The notes: generated by a model not told the origin, from the letters alone. 33,052 nucleotides of DNA from Actinomycetes bacterium (GCA_026708005.1 JAPOVR010000161.1:1-33052), one strand, 5' to 3'; shown: positions 24,377 to 31,979, counted from the first letter of the stretch. Made by a program: numbers and translations.

Positions 24377-24461
24377 GCGCCCCGGTCGACACCCGGTTCG
24401 CCAGATCGACGGAGCGGGGCGACGTCCGCGAGTGCAGACCTCACCGACGCACGGGCAATGA
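24369..24461 (+). CDS. Possible 30-residue overlapping small ORF
   Basis: An ATG at 24369 overlaps the last codons of the NodB-fold gene and its TGA (24459-24461) overlaps the ATG of the next one. The 30-residue product is Arg/Pro-rich (MSRRPGRHPVRQ...). The exact fit between two start-stop overlaps could keep ribosomes moving across an otherwise 81-nt gap. It has no recognisable family and may be chance. Confidence 0.2.
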   Translation: MSRRPGRHPVRQIDGAGRRPRVQTSPTHGQ

Positions 24462-25378
24462 GCCCTGACGACCCGTACCTCGCGTACCCGCTGCGCCGCC
24501 GCGGCTACGACCACGACCGCTACGAGTGGGAGCCCATCGGCTCCCGGCCCTTGCCCACGTGGCCTGGGGACGCTCACGCCGCCCTGCTGGTTGTCGTGCC
24601 GCTGCAGTGGTTCCGGTTCGATGGACACGGCGCACTCGCCCCGCTCGGAGGCCCCTCGAAGGAGTACCCCGACTACCGCGAGTGGTCATGGAAGGACTAC
24701 GGCATGCGCGTCGGGCTCTTCCGCGTGCTCGACGTGCTCGAGCGGCTCGGCGTGCGGGCAACCGTCGCGGCCGATGCCGAGACGTGCCGCCGCTACCCGC
24801 GCGCGCTCGACGAGGCCCGCGCACGCGGCCTTGAGCTTGCGGTGCACGGGAAGAGCGCCAACGACCTCCACCACGACGGGCTGAGCGAGGCGCAGGAACG
24901 AGCCCTGATCGCAGAGGCGGTCGAGGCCGTCTCGCAGGCGGCCGGCGAGCCGGCTCGCGGCTGGCTCTCGCCCAGCCGGACGCAGTCGGAACGAACAGCC
25001 TCCCTCCTCGTCGAGCACGGGCTCGACTACGTCCTCGACTGGGCCAACGACGACGCCCCGTATCGACTGAACGCCGGCGGAGGACAGCTGGTGAGCCTGC
25101 CCCTCTCCTATGAGCTCCACGATGTGAACGCGATCTGGCAGCTCCGGCACACGGCGCCGGAATGGGCGGAGCAGGTCGCCGATGCAGCCGCCCTGATCGA
25201 CACGGAGGGCAGGGAGGAGGGCGGACGGCTGCTGGCGCTCACCGTCACCCCCTGGCTGCTCGGACAGCCCCACCGCATTCCACACCTCGAGCGTGCCCTC
25301 GCGCGGGTCACCGAGCACGAGCGAGTGTGGTCAGGAAGCGGCACGGCAATTGTGGAGGCCTTTTGCGCCGGCACGTGA
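24458..25378 (+). CDS. NodB-fold protein with degenerate metal site
   Basis: A 306-residue relative of the preceding protein. Conserved blocks: WKDYGMRVGLFRVLDVLERLGVR, LAVHGKS with His130, GWLSPSRTQSERTASLLVEHG, DWANDDAPY, PLSYELHDVN and TVTPWLLGQP. In the last block Thr264 replaces the His found in both other NodB-fold proteins of the window (LHP), and motif 1 (NHEFY/NYEEG) is here PLQWF. At least two predicted active-site positions are therefore lost. The protein is otherwise intact, so it may be a structural or regulatory partner of the 23474 product. Last gene of the operon; a 389-bp gap precedes the transporter. Confidence 0.75.
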   Translation: MSPDDPYLAYPLRRRGYDHDRYEWEPIGSRPLPTWPGDAHAALLVVVPLQWFRFDGHGALAPLGGPSKEYPDYREWSWKDYGMRVGLFRVLDVLERLGVRATVAADAETCRRYPRALDEARARGLELAVHGKSANDLHHDGLSEAQERALIAEAVEAVSQAAGEPARGWLSPSRTQSERTASLLVEHGLDYVLDWANDDAPYRLNAGGGQLVSLPLSYELHDVNAIWQLRHTAPEWAEQVADAAALIDTEGREEGGRLLALTVTPWLLGQPHRIPHLERALARVTEHERVWSGSGTAIVEAFCAGT

Positions 25379-25767
25379 TTCGCACGGCCCGCGCCGGTGC
25401 ATCCGCGACCAAGGAAATGGGTCCGCGGCATGGGAGGCCGAGTAAGCCGCCCGCCCGGGGCGCGTTCCTCGCCGCAGCTCACCCGCCCACGGGCCGCTGG
25501 CGCACGCCGCCTGTACCCTCTACTCTTTCGGCCTCTCACGCGACCCTCTAACAAGGACACGCAGGCAGCGTCTTAGTGAACAGGGACGGAAGGTTGTATT
25601 TCCCTTTCGGTCCCTATACCATCGGCCAGCCAGTACGGCGCGAACGGAGGAGGCAGCAGCCACGAGGAAGCTTCGTTCTGTGAAGCGACACGGATTCGGC
25701 CCCGCTCAGCGGGACCGAACCGGTCGCGAGTGTTCCCGCTAGACGCATGGAGGTGACAACCGCACCA
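25379..25767 (+). promoter_or_regulatory. Leader and promoter region of the ABC transporter operon
   Basis: About 390 gene-free bases. Two inverted repeats occur: 25582-25615 (AGGGAC with GTCCCT, plus inner GGAA/TTCC) and 25695-25719 (TTCGG-CCCGC with GCGGG-CCGAA, 3-nt loop and one mismatch). TTGTAT (25594) and TATACC (25615) at 15-nt spacing are a weak promoter guess. A perfect GGAGGTGA lies at 25749-25756, 11 nt before the chosen start. The region must hold the operon's control signals; whether it is a riboswitch is not evident. Confidence 0.45.
25695..25719 (+). terminator. Leader hairpin upstream of the substrate-binding protein gene
   Basis: TTCGG/CCGAA and CCCGC/GCGGG form two stacked 5-bp stems separated by a C-A mismatch and closed by a TCA loop. 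It lies about 30 nt upstream of the ribosome site and could be an attenuator or an mRNA stabiliser. Confidence 0.4.
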
Positions 25768-27414
25768 ATGAGTATTCGAAACCGCATTCACAGAGGAGGC
25801 AAGCGCAAGCTGTTGCTCCTCATGGCGCTGACGCTCGTCGTCGGGCTCTCCGTCGCAGCATGCGGCGGCGAGGAGGAGCAGCCGGCAGCGGCGCCACCGG
25901 CACCCGTGGAGCCACCACCACCACCACCGCCGCCGCCGCCACCGGCGCCGGGTGAGCCCCCGGCGCCGCCGCCACCGCCGCCGCCACCGGGTGATCCACC
26001 ACCACCGCCGCCGCCGCCGCCGCCAGAACAAGACGACGCGATGATGGAAGACGACGCGATGATGGAAGACGACGCGATGATGGAAGAGGGTTGTCAGGTC
26101 GAGGGCGTTGGTGAGGACGGAATCATCCGGGCCTTCCAGACGCAGGACCTCTCGGAGGTCATCGGGACCATCGCGGTGCACGGACAGCGCGGCGCGCAGA
26201 TCGCGCTCGAGGTCCTCGCCGACCGTGGTGGCATCCTCGGCTGTGAGCTGCAGATCGACTTCATCGACGAGCCGTTCGACGGCAACGACCCGGCCCCGTG
26301 TCTGCGGAACTACCGCGAAGCCATCCAGTCCGGTAACTACGACTTCTACATCGGCCCAACCAGCTCGGCGTGCATGTTCGCGCTGCCCGACCTGACGAAG
26401 GCAGCCGGCCAGTTCGTGTTCTCGGGCATCGCGGCTGACCACCAGCCGTACCAGGAGAACTACACCAAGCAGGGGCCGTACATCATGCACCCGGCCGTGT
26501 CGACCTTCCTAGAAGGGCGATCGATGGCGCAGTGGGCCATCGACAACGGCTTCTCGCGGGCAGCCGTGATGGTGCCGAACTACGCCTACGGGCAGGACGT
26601 TGGGAGCTCGTTCGTGAAGCGCTTTGAGGCCGCCGGCCTCGAGGTCGTCTCTCAGCAGTTCCCCGAGTTCAACGAGGAAAACCTGACCCCGTTCATCAAC
26701 GCGATGGTCGCCGAGGAGCCTGACCTGATCGTCATGGCGATGTTCGGCAACTTCATTGTCCCGTTCTGGCAGCAGTGGAAGGACTGCTGCGCAGATCTGG
26801 GCATCGCGACCGTGACGGGCCTCGCGTTCTCGTCGACCTTCGAGGTCTCGGGCCTCTCGTCGGCAGACTTCGCCGACAACACGTACGCGTACAACCGCGG
26901 CGACTGGCACCTGCGGTGCGCCACCCCGACCGGCCTCGAGCTCTGCCAGCGCTGGGCCGAGAAGTACGGCACAGAGGACGAGCGGGACCTGCCGATTCCG
27001 GGAGCGTTCGCCTTCGTCAACTACGGCGACGTGCTCGCGGCAGCCGCGGTCATCGAGGCAACCGGGACGCTGGATCCAGACGCGTGGGTCGCACTCATCG
27101 AGAGCGGCGACTTCTGCTACGACGGCCCGTACCAGCAGAACCAGACGTGCGTCAACCCGGTCAACCACATGGCGAACAACTGCGCCGAGGTCGGCCTGAT
27201 CACCGAGGATCCATCGCTCCACTACCCGGTGTCCTACGACCCGGCGACGTTCGACGTCTACTGCATGAGCGACGTCCTGCCGCCAGAAGAGGTCCGGGTG
27301 CTCACCGAGAACCCGGCCGCGACCGACGCGGCGTTCCAGACGTACCTCGACAACGTCGCGGCCAACGCAACAACCGACGCGGCGTGGGTAACCGAGCTCC
27401 CCGGCCCCCGTTAA
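25768..27414 (+). CDS. ABC transporter substrate-binding lipoprotein (branched-chain amino acid/amide type) with polyproline linker
   Basis: Extracellular substrate-binding protein of the Leu/Ile/Val/amide (HAAT) class, 548 residues. Start ATG 25768 is preferred over ATG 25747 because GGAGGTGA precedes it and it gives a compact lipoprotein signal: positive N-terminus, hydrophobic stretch 15-30, lipobox VAAC with Cys32. Residues 49-86 form a linker of three proline runs (11, 8 and 10 Pro) split by APGE and GD; residues 89-106 are three DDAMME repeats. The ligand-binding domain follows (IIRAFQTQDLSEVIGTIAVHG onward; NYAYGQDVGSSF; ends near 540) and contains about a dozen Cys, unusually many. 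Such proteins bind an amino acid, amide or aromatic acid. First gene of the transporter operon, just downstream of the catabolic operon, so it likely captures the pathway's substrate. Confidence 0.9.
   Translation: MSIRNRIHRGGKRKLLLLMALTLVVGLSVAACGGEEEQPAAAPPAPVEPPPPPPPPPPPAPGEPPAPPPPPPPPGDPPPPPPPPPPEQDDAMMEDDAMMEDDAMMEEGCQVEGVGEDGIIRAFQTQDLSEVIGTIAVHGQRGAQIALEVLADRGGILGCELQIDFIDEPFDGNDPAPCLRNYREAIQSGNYDFYIGPTSSACMFALPDLTKAAGQFVFSGIAADHQPYQENYTKQGPYIMHPAVSTFLEGRSMAQWAIDNGFSRAAVMVPNYAYGQDVGSSFVKRFEAAGLEVVSQQFPEFNEENLTPFINAMVAEEPDLIVMAMFGNFIVPFWQQWKDCCADLGIATVTGLAFSSTFEVSGLSSADFADNTYAYNRGDWHLRCATPTGLELCQRWAEKYGTEDERDLPIPGAFAFVNYGDVLAAAAVIEATGTLDPDAWVALIESGDFCYDGPYQQNQTCVNPVNHMANNCAEVGLITEDPSLHYPVSYDPATFDVYCMSDVLPPEEVRVLTENPAATDAAFQTYLDNVAANATTDAAWVTELPGPR
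25912..26025 (+). repeat. Proline-codon repeat (CCA/CCG) in the lipoprotein gene
   Basis: Runs of CCA and CCG codons encode three polyproline blocks. The DNA is a low-complexity CCN triplet tract prone to slippage. Such stretches stall ribosomes unless EF-P helps, and would give a stiff extended linker on the cell surface. Confidence 0.9.
26032..26085 (+). repeat. 18-bp tandem repeat, three copies, in the lipoprotein gene
   Basis: GACGACGCGATGATGGAA is repeated three times without change, encoding DDAMME three times. Perfect identity at the DNA level shows recent expansion. Copy number may vary between strains. Confidence 0.95.
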
Positions 27415-27455
27415 GTTAAGTATCAGGGAGCATCCAAACAAGGAAACAGACGCAA

Positions 27456-27468
27456 ACCACCAGGTGGT
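27456..27468 (+). repeat. Small hairpin between substrate-binding protein and permease genes
   Basis: ACCAC and GTGGT flank a 3-nt loop in the 101-bp gap. It may protect the 3' end of the binding-protein message, which is commonly made in excess over the permeases. The stem is short, so this is tentative. Confidence 0.3.
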
Positions 27469-27515
27469 GAAGTGAAGCAAGCGACAGTGAGGAAGAGCGC
27501 CGAGAGGAACCCGCG

Positions 27516-28409
27516 GTGAGCCTGGGGATCAGCCTTACCCAGTACGTCATCCAGATCATCACGGGCCTCGGTGAGGGGGCGGTGCTCTTCCTCGTCGCTT
27601 CCGGCTTGACCCTGATTTTCGGGGCGCTCCGGGTCATCAACTTCGCGCACGGATCGCTGTTCTTGCTCGGCGCCTACATCACGGCGTCGATCGCCGACAA
27701 GTGGGCGTTCGCGAACTGGAACTTCTGGCTGCTTATCCTCATCGGCGGCATCGCGCTCGCCGCCGCGAGCATCCCCTTGGAGGTCTTCTTCTTCCGGCCG
27801 ATCTACAACCGTGCGCTGCTCACCCAGCTGCTCGTGACGTTTGCCTTCGTGCTCGTCATCACCGGTGTCGTCCGCGAGGTCTGGGGGAACGATGGCAGGG
27901 CCATCACCCAGCCGCCTTTCTTGAAGGGCAACGTCGACATCCTCGAGGGCGGGGTGCGCAAGGTCGAGTTCTTCTTCATGGCGTTAGCGATCATCGTCGG
28001 CATCCTGCTGTGGGCGATGCTCTACAAGACCGGCCTCGGCCGCATGATCCGGGCAGCGGTGTCCGACCCTGAGCTGCTCGGGCTCACGGGCGTGAACATC
28101 AAGATCCTCTTCACCGGCGTCTTCGTCCTCGGCGTGCTGTTCGCCGGCATCGCCGGCGGCGCGGTCTCGCTGCGCGGCTTCATCGTCCCAGGGATGGCGA
28201 TCGACGCGATCATCAAGGCCTTCGTGATCGTCGTCATCGGCGGTCTTGGCAGCCTCGGCGGCGCGTTCATCGCGGCGATGCTCGTCGGTGTTGCCTCGGC
28301 GATCGGGATTCTTTGGGTTCCTCCAGCAGCGATCGCCATCGTCTTCGCCGTGCTCGTCGCAGTCCTCGTCCTGCGCCCGCAGGGCATCATGGGGACACGA
28401 GGCAATTGA
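27516..28409 (+). CDS. livH: Branched-chain amino acid-type ABC permease, LivH
   Basis: Integral membrane permease of 297 residues with about eight hydrophobic segments. GLTLIFGALRVINFAHGSLFLLGAY near residues 30-55 is the LivH hallmark; VIVVIGGLGSLGGAFIAAMLVG near 240-265 is the coupling region that contacts the ATPase. The start is GTG 27516 with GAGAGGA upstream at good spacing. It forms the membrane pore with the LivM half of the following fusion protein. Confidence 0.93.
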   Translation: MSLGISLTQYVIQIITGLGEGAVLFLVASGLTLIFGALRVINFAHGSLFLLGAYITASIADKWAFANWNFWLLILIGGIALAAASIPLEVFFFRPIYNRALLTQLLVTFAFVLVITGVVREVWGNDGRAITQPPFLKGNVDILEGGVRKVEFFFMALAIIVGILLWAMLYKTGLGRMIRAAVSDPELLGLTGVNIKILFTGVFVLGVLFAGIAGGAVSLRGFIVPGMAIDAIIKAFVIVVIGGLGSLGGAFIAAMLVGVASAIGILWVPPAAIAIVFAVLVAVLVLRPQGIMGTRGN

Positions 28410-28455
28410 CCAACGCCGTCCTCCGTGTCCCCGGGTCGATAGAGAGTAGACAGTC

Positions 28456-30384
28456 GTGAGCAACCTCATGGCCGTCGTAAAGCGTGTGCCGGCATTCCAA
28501 GACGTCGGGCAGACGCTTCGCGCCTCCCCGGCTGCGTACCAGGCGTCCAACAGGAGCCTGTGGATCGTTGCGGCCGGCCTGATCGTGCTGTGCGGGACGA
28601 TGCCGTTCTACCAGGACACCAACAAGGTCTTCCTGACGCAGCAGGTGCTCTACCTCGGCCTGCTCGCGCTCAGCCTCAACTTCCTCGTCAACACCGTCGG
28701 GCTGATCAGCTTCGGCCACGCGATGTTCATGGCGTTCGGTGCCTACATGGTCGCCGTGCCCTTCAAGCATCTCGACTGGTCGCCCCTCATCGGCGTTGGG
28801 CTTGCCCCCGTGCTCGGCGGTATGGCGGCGTTCCTGATCGGCTTCATCGTCTTCCGTGGACGCGAGCTCTACTTCGCCCTGTTAACCCTCGGCGTCGGCC
28901 AGCTCGTCTGGGCGGTCGCACACGGCACGCAGAGCTTCACGGGAGGACAGAACGGCATCGCGGGCATCTTCGCGGCCGAGTACCTCAACGGGATCCTGCA
29001 CTCCAGCAACCTCTACTGGTTCATCTTCCTGATCGCGCTCGCCGCGACCGGGCTCCTGTACATCATCACGCAGTCCCCGTTCGGCGACGCTTGCCGCGGG
29101 ATCCGCGAGAACCGTCGGCGCGCTGAGTTCGCCGGCATCTCCATCAAGCGCTACGAGCTCATCGCGTTCGTGATCGCGGGCATCTTCGGAGCGATCGCCG
29201 GGTCGCTGTTTGTCGTCGGCGAGAGCAACATCGTCTCGACGCAGATCGACTGGACGAAGTCAGCGGAGGCGCTGATCGTCGTCCTGATCGGCGGCACTCG
29301 GTACTTCCTCGGACCGTTTGCCGGAGCCGTGTTCTTCATCTACGTCGAGGACGTCCTCTTCGACCGAACCCAGCTGTGGGACACGATCCTCGGCATCATC
29401 GTGCTCGGCGTTGCGCTCCTCTTACCAGGCGGCCTCGCGGGCATGATCCACTACGGCCTAGCGAAGCTGCACAGCTTCAGCCTGCGCCTGCGCGGGATGG
29501 CGGAAGAGGCCATCGAGACCGTGCCGACAGGCATCTTCTCGGCGGCCGAGATCGAGGCGGTCCACCTCCCCGACATCGGCGAGGGCGAAGACGAGGCCGC
29601 CGTGGCCGTGCGCAACGGCGCCGAGCCGATCCTCAAGGTCAACAGCGTGACCAAGGCGTTCGGCGGTCTGATCGCGGTGGACAGTGCCAGCATCGAGGTG
29701 GTCCCCGGCACCATGCACGCGATCATCGGCCCGAACGGCGCTGGCAAGACGACATTCTTCAACCTGATCACCGGACTGCTCGAGCCCGACGAGGGGCAGG
29801 TGTTCCTCGAGGGCGAGGAGGTCACCGGCACCGCTCCGTGGCGGCTCGTCAAGCGCGGGCTCGGCCGCTCGTTCCAGCAGACGAACCTGTTCTGGGCGCT
29901 GTCCTCTCTCGACAACGTCACGTTGGCCGAAGCCGCGGTCAAGGATCAAACGCTCCGGATGGCCGGCACCCATTCGGACGCCGTCCGCGACCGGTCGCGA
30001 TCGCTGCTCGACCGGGTCGGCTTGGGACAATTCTCGCAGGTGACCGCTTCCGAGCTCTCACACGGCGACCAGCGCTCCCTCGAGATCGCGACGGCCCTCG
30101 CGGTTGAGTCGAAGCTGCTGCTTCTCGACGAGCCGACCGCCGGCCTCTCGCCGGCCGAGACGAGGCTCGCGGTTGATCTCATCCGGCGGATCGCCAGGGA
30201 ACAGGGCCTCACGGTGCTGTTCGTCGAGCACGACATGGAAGTCGTCTTCCGGATCGCCGACTACATCACGGTGCTGCACAAAGGTGCCGTGCTCGCCGAA
30301 GGCCCACCGGCGGAGATTCGCGCGAGCGTGGATGTCCAGCGCGCCTATCTCGGTGAACTCGAGGACGAGGAGACGGAGACATGA
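28456..30384 (+). CDS. Fused ABC permease-ATPase (LivM-LivG)
   Basis: A 642-residue fusion. Residues about 30-345 are a LivM-type permease (LGLLALSLNFLVNTVGLISFGHAMFMAFGAY; later LIGGTRYFLGPFAGAVFF), then an Ala/Glu-rich linker (about 346-390), then a LivG-type ATPase: Walker A GPNGAGKTT (425-433), the LivG-type RSFQQTNLF, signature LSHGDQ (534-539), Walker B with Asp558-Glu559, and His592 of the H-loop (EHDM). The usual signature LSGGQ is LSHGDQ, as in many LivG proteins. The start is GTG 28456 with a weak ribosome site. Its stop overlaps the next ATG (ATGA). The fusion fixes one permease to one ATPase at 1:1; the partners LivH and LivF are separate. Confidence 0.92.
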   Translation: MSNLMAVVKRVPAFQDVGQTLRASPAAYQASNRSLWIVAAGLIVLCGTMPFYQDTNKVFLTQQVLYLGLLALSLNFLVNTVGLISFGHAMFMAFGAYMVAVPFKHLDWSPLIGVGLAPVLGGMAAFLIGFIVFRGRELYFALLTLGVGQLVWAVAHGTQSFTGGQNGIAGIFAAEYLNGILHSSNLYWFIFLIALAATGLLYIITQSPFGDACRGIRENRRRAEFAGISIKRYELIAFVIAGIFGAIAGSLFVVGESNIVSTQIDWTKSAEALIVVLIGGTRYFLGPFAGAVFFIYVEDVLFDRTQLWDTILGIIVLGVALLLPGGLAGMIHYGLAKLHSFSLRLRGMAEEAIETVPTGIFSAAEIEAVHLPDIGEGEDEAAVAVRNGAEPILKVNSVTKAFGGLIAVDSASIEVVPGTMHAIIGPNGAGKTTFFNLITGLLEPDEGQVFLEGEEVTGTAPWRLVKRGLGRSFQQTNLFWALSSLDNVTLAEAAVKDQTLRMAGTHSDAVRDRSRSLLDRVGLGQFSQVTASELSHGDQRSLEIATALAVESKLLLLDEPTAGLSPAETRLAVDLIRRIAREQGLTVLFVEHDMEVVFRIADYITVLHKGAVLAEGPPAEIRASVDVQRAYLGELEDEETET

Positions 30385-30440
30385 CGGAAGCCGACATGAC
30401 GGAAGCCGAGACGACGGAAGCCGAGACGCCAGAAGCTGAG
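30381..30440 (+). repeat. 15-bp tandem repeat at the livF start
   Basis: Four 15-bp units of the form ATGACGGAAGCCGAG with increasing divergence to the right. The run begins at the ATG overlapping the previous gene's stop, and the preceding bases (GAGACGGAGAC) already resemble the unit, so the repeat grew at the gene junction. Confidence 0.85.
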
Positions 30441-31166
30441 GTGACGGAAACCGCGGCCTCGGCCACGCTCGAGGTCAAGGGGCTCAACGCCTTCTACGGC
30501 AAGAGCCAGGTGGTCTTCGACCTCGACCTACACGTCGAGCCAGGCGAGTCGGTTGCGGTGCTCGGGCGAAACGGCGCGGGCAAGACGTCGATGCTGATGG
30601 CGATCGCAGGCGTCGTCGCAAGTCGTGCAGAGAGGCTCACGCTCGGGGGCGTCGACCTGTCCCGACTGCCATCGTTCAAGCGCGTTCAGGCAGGTGTCTC
30701 GCTCGTCCCGTCCGGCTCGCGGAGCTTCCCGAACCTCACCGTCGACGAGAACCTCAGCATGGTGCGCAGCGGCAAGCAGCGCAACGGGGGCATCGAGTGG
30801 ACCGTCGACGACGCCTACAAGCAGTTCCCGGTGCTCGCAGATCTCAAGAACAACAGTGCGGGCACGCTGTCCGGAGGCGAGCGTCAGATGCTGGCAGTCG
30901 CCCGGGCCATGGTTGCGAACCCAATGCTGCTCATGCTCGATGAGCCGAGTGAGGGGCTGGCGCCGATGATCGTCAAGGGCATCGCCACCAGACTGAGGGA
31001 GATGGCCGGCCAGGGCATCGGGATCCTCATGACCGAGCAGAACCACCGGCTCGCCCTCGAGGTTGCCGACCGCGTCTACTTCATCGAGAAGGGCCAGTCT
31101 GTCTGGGAAGGCGATGCCACCGCCGCGGCCGACCCGTCCGTCCTCTCGCAGTACCTCTCCGTCTAG
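30381..31166 (+). CDS. livF: ABC transporter ATPase, LivF, with acidic repeat N-terminus
   Basis: LivF-type ATPase of 261 residues: Walker A GRNGAGKTS (62-70), Q-loop region with SGSRSFPNLTVDENL, signature LSGGER (163-168), Walker B with Asp187-Glu188 and the EQN switch segment in place of the usual H-loop His region. Residues 1-24 are near-perfect pentapeptide repeats (MTEAD MTEAE TTEAE TPEAE VTE) that precede the first strand of the ATPase and are not part of the family. The ATG overlaps the fusion gene's stop; a second ATG at 30396 is also possible. The usual LivG/LivF pairing holds with the upstream fusion protein. Confidence 0.92.
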   Translation: MTEADMTEAETTEAETPEAEVTETAASATLEVKGLNAFYGKSQVVFDLDLHVEPGESVAVLGRNGAGKTSMLMAIAGVVASRAERLTLGGVDLSRLPSFKRVQAGVSLVPSGSRSFPNLTVDENLSMVRSGKQRNGGIEWTVDDAYKQFPVLADLKNNSAGTLSGGERQMLAVARAMVANPMLLMLDEPSEGLAPMIVKGIATRLREMAGQGIGILMTEQNHRLALEVADRVYFIEKGQSVWEGDATAAADPSVLSQYLSV

Positions 31167-31193
31167 GTCCTCGCAAGCTCGATGCTGGAGGCA

Positions 31194-31218
31194 CGCCCCC
31201 CGGGGCGCTCAGCCCCGC
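31194..31218 (+). terminator. GC hairpins after livF
   Basis: CGCCCC (31194-31199) pairs with GGGGCG (31202-31207); GGGGC (31202-31206) can alternatively pair with GCCCC (31212-31216). Two competing stems about 30 nt after the livF stop may reduce read-through into the flavin reductase gene. Confidence 0.3.
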
Positions 31219-31250
31219 GCCGCCACAGCCGATCGGCGCCTGGCCTGACC

Positions 31251-31832
31251 GTGCCTTCCCGTAACGATGAACACGTAGGAGAGCCGACGCCGGGCGCGGT
31301 CGACCCGCTCGCCTACCGAGCAGCAATCGGACGCTTCGCAACCGGAGTTGCCATCGTGACGGCCCTTCACGGGGAGCGGCGCCTCGCGATGACCGCGAAC
31401 TCGCTGACCTCGGTATCGGTCGAGCCCAGGCGCATCCTCGTGTGCTTCATGCACGATTCCGGCACAGGCCGCGCGGTGCGCGAGACCCGCTCCTTCGCGC
31501 TCAACATCCTCGATGCAACGCATGGCCCCGAGCTGGCCCGCAGGTGTGCTCGCAAGGCCGAGCTCGATGAGGACCAGCTCGCCGACGTCCCAACTTCCCC
31601 CGGACCCCGCGGGCTGCCTCTCATCGACGGCTGCCTGGAGCACCTGGTGTGCACGGTCGAGCGGACGCACGTTGTCGGCGATCACGACGTCGTGATCGCT
31701 GCGGCCAAGCCCGCGAAGCAGGCCCGCACCGGCTCGGCGCCACTGGTCTTCTACGACGGCGGCTTCTGGCACGTCGCCGACGCCGAGGAAGCCGGCGGCG
31801 CCGATGCCGAAGAAGCCGGTGGCGCCGGGTGA
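31251..31832 (+). CDS. Flavin reductase (FMN-binding split-barrel), second copy
   Basis: Flavin-reductase-like domain protein of about 193 residues from GTG 31251; an in-frame start at 31182 would add 23 residues without family match. YRAAIGRFATGVAIVTA, LAMTANSLTSVSVEPRRILVCF and FALNILDATHGPELARRCA mirror the paralogue at 9912. The C-terminus carries a two-copy ADAEEAGG repeat after the domain. It likely supplies reduced flavin to the monooxygenase at 20476, although it sits after the transporter genes. Separated from livF by 84 nt. Confidence 0.88.
   Translation: MPSRNDEHVGEPTPGAVDPLAYRAAIGRFATGVAIVTALHGERRLAMTANSLTSVSVEPRRILVCFMHDSGTGRAVRETRSFALNILDATHGPELARRCARKAELDEDQLADVPTSPGPRGLPLIDGCLEHLVCTVERTHVVGDHDVVIAAAKPAKQARTGSAPLVFYDGGFWHVADAEEAGGADAEEAGGAG
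31776..31823 (+). repeat. 24-bp tandem repeat, two copies, in the flavin reductase 3' end
   Basis: Two 24-bp units encode ADAEEAGG twice just before the stop codon. The units differ at synonymous positions only, so the repeat is somewhat older than the DDAMME one but has been kept in frame and in sequence. Confidence 0.85.
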
Positions 31833-31979
31833 GCCCGCGTCGAGAGCAACGGCCGCGGCCGAAGCGCCGTTCTCGGCAGGCGAAGCGGCACTCGGCCGGC
31901 TCTGCGCCGACTCCTCGCAACGGCCGAGGGTAGAGCGCTGCCCCTGGCGGCGACAGGGCGCGCCTTCCTTCGCCGTGAG

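Noticed and set aside
16299-25378. Complete nicotinate degradation pathway
   Set aside because: Only the dehydratase- and lyase-like steps and an amidase are reminiscent; no nicotinate hydroxylase, hydroxynicotinate reductase or enamidase is seen.
25912-26085. CRISPR-like or minisatellite array
   Set aside because: The repeats are in-frame codon repeats inside the lipoprotein gene, with no spacers.
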